Source: Nannocystis bainbridge
GTDB lineage: Bacteria > Myxococcota_A > Polyangia > Nannocystales > Nannocystaceae
Direction: 5' to 3'
Assembly (NCBI RefSeq): GCF_028368995.1
Contig: NZ_JAQNDL010000001.1
Span: 3,932,001 to 3,996,000, forward strand
Length of the DNA: 64,000 nt
The position numbers and the translations under genes are program-made. This document shows positions 61,780 to 64,000 of this stretch, piece by piece (position 1 is the stretch's first letter; each line of letters opens with the position of its first letter). The notes beneath the pieces were generated by a model. That model was given only the letters and a program-made list of their open reading frames with translations. It had not been told where the DNA came from and made no database searches.

Positions 61780-63126
61780 TTGAGCACCGCCGCCGCACCG
61801 CCCGACCCGTCTTCGGGGCCCTCCGGGTCGGAGCCTTCGACGCGGCGCGGCGGCACCGTCGCGTGGACCGCCTCGACCTACTTCGGCGAGGGCTTGCCGT
61901 GGTCGATCCTCCACCAGGTCGCGGCCGAGTTCTTCACCGCCGCCGGCCTGCCCGCGCGCGAGGTCGGCTTCACCTCGGCGCTGCACTTCACCTCGAGCCT
62001 CAAGTTCGTGTGGAGCCCGATCGTCGACCTGATCGGCACCCTGCGCCAGTGGATCGTCGCCACCCAGTTCGGCCTCGGCGTGCTGATGGCCGTGCTCGCC
62101 GTGTTCGCCCACAACATGGCCTCGGGGACAGGTTCCGGCACCGCCGCCATCTGGGTGGTGCTGATCGTCATCGGCCTGTTCAGCGCCACCCACGACATCG
62201 CCTGCGACGGCTACTACATGACCGCGCTCGGCCGCGCCGACCAGGCCCGCTACACCGGCATTCGCGTGGCCGCCTTCCGCGTGGCGATGCTCGTCGGCTC
62301 GTCCGGCCTGGTGTTCCTCGGCGGTCGCGTCCACTGGCTGGCCGGCTTCGGCGTCGGCGCCGTGCTCATGGTCGGGCTCGCCGTGGCTCACCGCGTGTGG
62401 TTGCCGCAGATCGGCGCCGTGCGCCCGGTCTCGGCCTCCAGCGGCGACAAGGCGGCCGACTGGCGGGCCCGCCTCGCCCACGTGCGCGGCGCCTACTTCA
62501 GCTTCCTGCTGCAGCCGCGGGCCCTCGTCGTCCTGCTGTTCCTCCTCAGCTTCAAGCTGGGCGACGCGCTGATGTTCGGCATGTCGAAGGTGCTGTTCCG
62601 CGAGCTCGGCATCAGCACCCCCGACCGCGGCGTCCTCAACGGCTTCGGCACCGCCGCCAGCATCGCCGGCGCCATGCTCGGCGGGCTATGGGTCGCGCGC
62701 GTCGGCCTGCGGCGCGCGCTGCTGCCGATCGCCCTGATCATGGCCGGCACCTTGCCGCTCTACCTGCTGCTCGCCGCCCCGCGCCTGCCCGCCGACGTCA
62801 TGCTCGGCTTCGGCGCCCCGCTGAGCCTCGCGCACACGCTGTCGCCGCCGCTGTGGCACGTCGGCACCATCCTCGTCATCGAGCAGCTGTGCGGCGGCCT
62901 CGCCACCGCTGCCCAGACGATCTTCATCATGAGCCGCTGCCACCCCGATCACAAGGCGGCTCACTTCGCGTTCGCGACTGCCATCTATTCGCTCGCGCAG
63001 ACCATCTCGGGCACCTACAGCGGCTTCCTCTACGAGGCCCACGGCCCCATCGTCTACTTCTCGATCGCCGCCGTCGCCTGCATCCCCTGCCTGGTGCTGA
63101 TCCCGTTCCTCCGCCAAGATCGTTGA
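61780..63126 (+). CDS. AmpG/PAT-like MFS transporter
   Basis: About 448 residues if TTG 61780 is the start; ATG 61639 would add 47 Arg/Pro-rich residues. Twelve hydrophobic helices are visible. The first part, TYFGEGLPWSILHQVAAEFF, GFTSALHFTSSLKFVWSPIVD and FSATHDIACDGYYM, is typical of the AmpG and acetyl-CoA-transporter (PAT) branch of the MFS; AmpG imports anhydromuropeptides for cell-wall recycling. Later helices include FLLSFKLGDALMFGMSKVLF and CGGLATAAQTIFIMSRC. Substrate not determinable. A repeat copy (62115-62132) encodes NMASGTGSG in a loop. The next transporter starts 6 bp after its stop. Confidence 0.78.
   Translation: MSTAAAPPDPSSGPSGSEPSTRRGGTVAWTASTYFGEGLPWSILHQVAAEFFTAAGLPAREVGFTSALHFTSSLKFVWSPIVDLIGTLRQWIVATQFGLGVLMAVLAVFAHNMASGTGSGTAAIWVVLIVIGLFSATHDIACDGYYMTALGRADQARYTGIRVAAFRVAMLVGSSGLVFLGGRVHWLAGFGVGAVLMVGLAVAHRVWLPQIGAVRPVSASSGDKAADWRARLAHVRGAYFSFLLQPRALVVLLFLLSFKLGDALMFGMSKVLFRELGISTPDRGVLNGFGTAASIAGAMLGGLWVARVGLRRALLPIALIMAGTLPLYLLLAAPRLPADVMLGFGAPLSLAHTLSPPLWHVGTILVIEQLCGGLATAAQTIFIMSRCHPDHKAAHFAFATAIYSLAQTISGTYSGFLYEAHGPIVYFSIAAVACIPCLVLIPFLRQDR
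62115..62132. repeat. 14-bp-register repeat copy inside the AmpG-like gene
   Basis: CATGGCC-TCGG-GGACAGG; encodes MASGTGSG between two transmembrane helices. Confidence 0.5.
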
Positions 63127-63132
63127 ACCCGC

Positions 63133-64000
63133 ATGGATCGCGTCGCTCGTAGCGCCTTTGACGTCGCCCGTCAGCGGGTCGGCCGCGTGCTCGCGCCGCT
63201 GGTCTTCTTCATCATCCTCGTCGCCCCCACCGGCCTGCCCGCGCCGGCCCACCGCCTGGCCGCGATCTTCGCCGCCACCGTGGTCCTGTGGGTGTGCGAG
63301 GCCGTGCCGCTCGGCGCCGCCGCGCTGATCGCCCCGGCGCTGGCGGTGGCGATGGACGTCACCCCCGCGGCCAAGGCGTTCGCCCCGTTCGCCAGCCCGC
63401 TGATCTTCCTGTTCCTCGGCGGCTTCATGCTCGCGCTCGGACTCAGCGAGCAGGGGCTCGACCGCCGGGCCGCGCTGTGGCTGCTCGCGCGCGACTGGGT
63501 CCGCGGCTCGCCCGCGCGGGCGCGCACGGCCGTCGGCCTCGGCGCGTTCGCCTGCTCGATGTGGATCTCCAACACCGCGACCACTGCGATGTTGATCCCC
63601 GTCGCGCTCGGCCTGTGCGCGGCGATCCGCGGCGTCGCCCGCCCCGAAGACCAGCCCAAGTTCGACCGCTACGCCGAGGGCATGCTGCTGACCCTCACCT
63701 ATGCTTGCTCGATCGGCGGCATCGCCACCCCGATCGGCACGGCGCCCAACGTCATCGCCCTCGATTTCCTCGAGCGGCAGGCCGGCATCCAGCTCGATTT
63801 CTTCCAGTGGATCAGCTTCGGCTTGCCGACCGGCCTCGTCACTCTGGCGATCGCCCTCGTCTACGCCCACCGCCGCTTCCCCTCGCCGGTCGATCGGCTC
63901 GACGGACTCACCGTCGAGGTCCGCGAGCAGCTGCGCGCGCTCGGGCCGCTGTCGGCGGGCGAGCGGCGGGCCGCCGGCGTGTTCCTGCTGGCGGTGCTCG
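63133..64000 (+). CDS. DASS/SLC13-family transporter, N-terminal part (runs off window)
   Basis: 289 codons are seen before the window ends. Hydrophobic helices alternate with the family motifs: LFLGGFMLALGLSEQGLDRR, and MWISNTATTAMLIPVALGL, which contains the SNT signature for sodium and carboxylate binding, then YACSIGGIATPIGTAPNVIAL, the matching loop region. Members import dicarboxylates, citrate, sulfate or phosphate with sodium; which one is not clear. ATG 63133 follows the AmpG-like stop by 6 bp, so the two are probably one operon. Confidence 0.88.
   Translation, partial: MDRVARSAFDVARQRVGRVLAPLVFFIILVAPTGLPAPAHRLAAIFAATVVLWVCEAVPLGAAALIAPALAVAMDVTPAAKAFAPFASPLIFLFLGGFMLALGLSEQGLDRRAALWLLARDWVRGSPARARTAVGLGAFACSMWISNTATTAMLIPVALGLCAAIRGVARPEDQPKFDRYAEGMLLTLTYACSIGGIATPIGTAPNVIALDFLERQAGIQLDFFQWISFGLPTGLVTLAIALVYAHRRFPSPVDRLDGLTVEVREQLRALGPLSAGERRAAGVFLLAVL

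Overview
The window is a very GC-rich chromosomal segment from a myxobacterium-like organism, most likely Myxococcota near Nannocystaceae. Supporting signs are MYXO-CTERM-type C-termini (Cys-x-Cys, one hydrophobic helix, Arg cluster), many secreted lipoproteins with Thr/Asp/Gly-rich linkers, CGNGxxDxGEECD cysteine-rich repeats, long histidine-kinase/cyclase hybrids, and sterol-type enzymes (an NSDHL-like 3-beta-HSD and a cholesterol-oxidase-like GMC flavoprotein). The lineage is inferred from gene content only. I see no rRNA, IS element, phage or CRISPR array; there is one tRNA-Ala.

Layout. 1-4.7 kb: minus-strand tlyA, yhbY and an exported TldD/TldE-like pair, then tRNA-Ala(CGC) with a promoter and a strong terminator. 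4.8-10 kb: PP2C phosphatase, OmpA-like lipoprotein and full-length cobalamin-dependent methionine synthase (metH). 10.4-18.5 kb: CpdA-like phosphodiesterase, a PNPOx-GNAT fusion divergent from a MocR/PdxR-type regulator, dipeptidase E, a MYXO-CTERM surface protein and an SDR. 18.6-24.7 kb: a complete heavy-metal RND tripartite pump (RND and adaptor on minus, TolC-type protein divergent). 24.9-33.8 kb: DUF72, DUF938, two paralogous Cys-rich lipoproteins, NSDHL-like enzyme, ABC exporter, a putative death-like-domain membrane protein and a zinc-less DksA-like protein. 34-49 kb: GMC oxidoreductase, PNGase F-related lipoprotein, an unusual kinase-like adenylate cyclase translationally coupled to a hybrid histidine kinase with Hpt, duplicated VWA lipoproteins, and a five-haem-motif cytochrome with MYXO-CTERM. 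49.9-52.2 kb: orphan NuoCD/hydrogenase-large-subunit-like protein plus orphan OmpR-type regulator. 52.3-60.9 kb: a minus-strand surface/stress cluster (MarR, two outer-membrane-type proteins, ECF sigma, membrane-anchored candidate anti-sigma, two lipoproteins, one with an 11-fold four-Cys repeat). 61.8-64 kb: AmpG-like MFS transporter and the start of a DASS/SLC13 transporter.

Most striking observation: the whole window is seeded with a short repeat whose core is an 18-mer C(A/C)TGTCC-N4-GGACA(T/G)G. The two C-N-TG starts are always 14 bp apart, and in intergenic arrays 4-7 units run in a strict 14-bp register. Many copies could form RNA hairpins with UUCG/CUCG tetraloops. Arrays repeatedly touch or overlap the stop codon of a flanking gene, and single copies lie in frame inside more than a dozen proteins. 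A second window-wide pattern is a TAnnnT (often TGCTAnnnT) box ending 7-14 nt before many start codons, which predicts leaderless or nearly leaderless mRNAs and was used to choose several starts.

All functional calls come from motifs and family resemblance read by eye; no database search was run.
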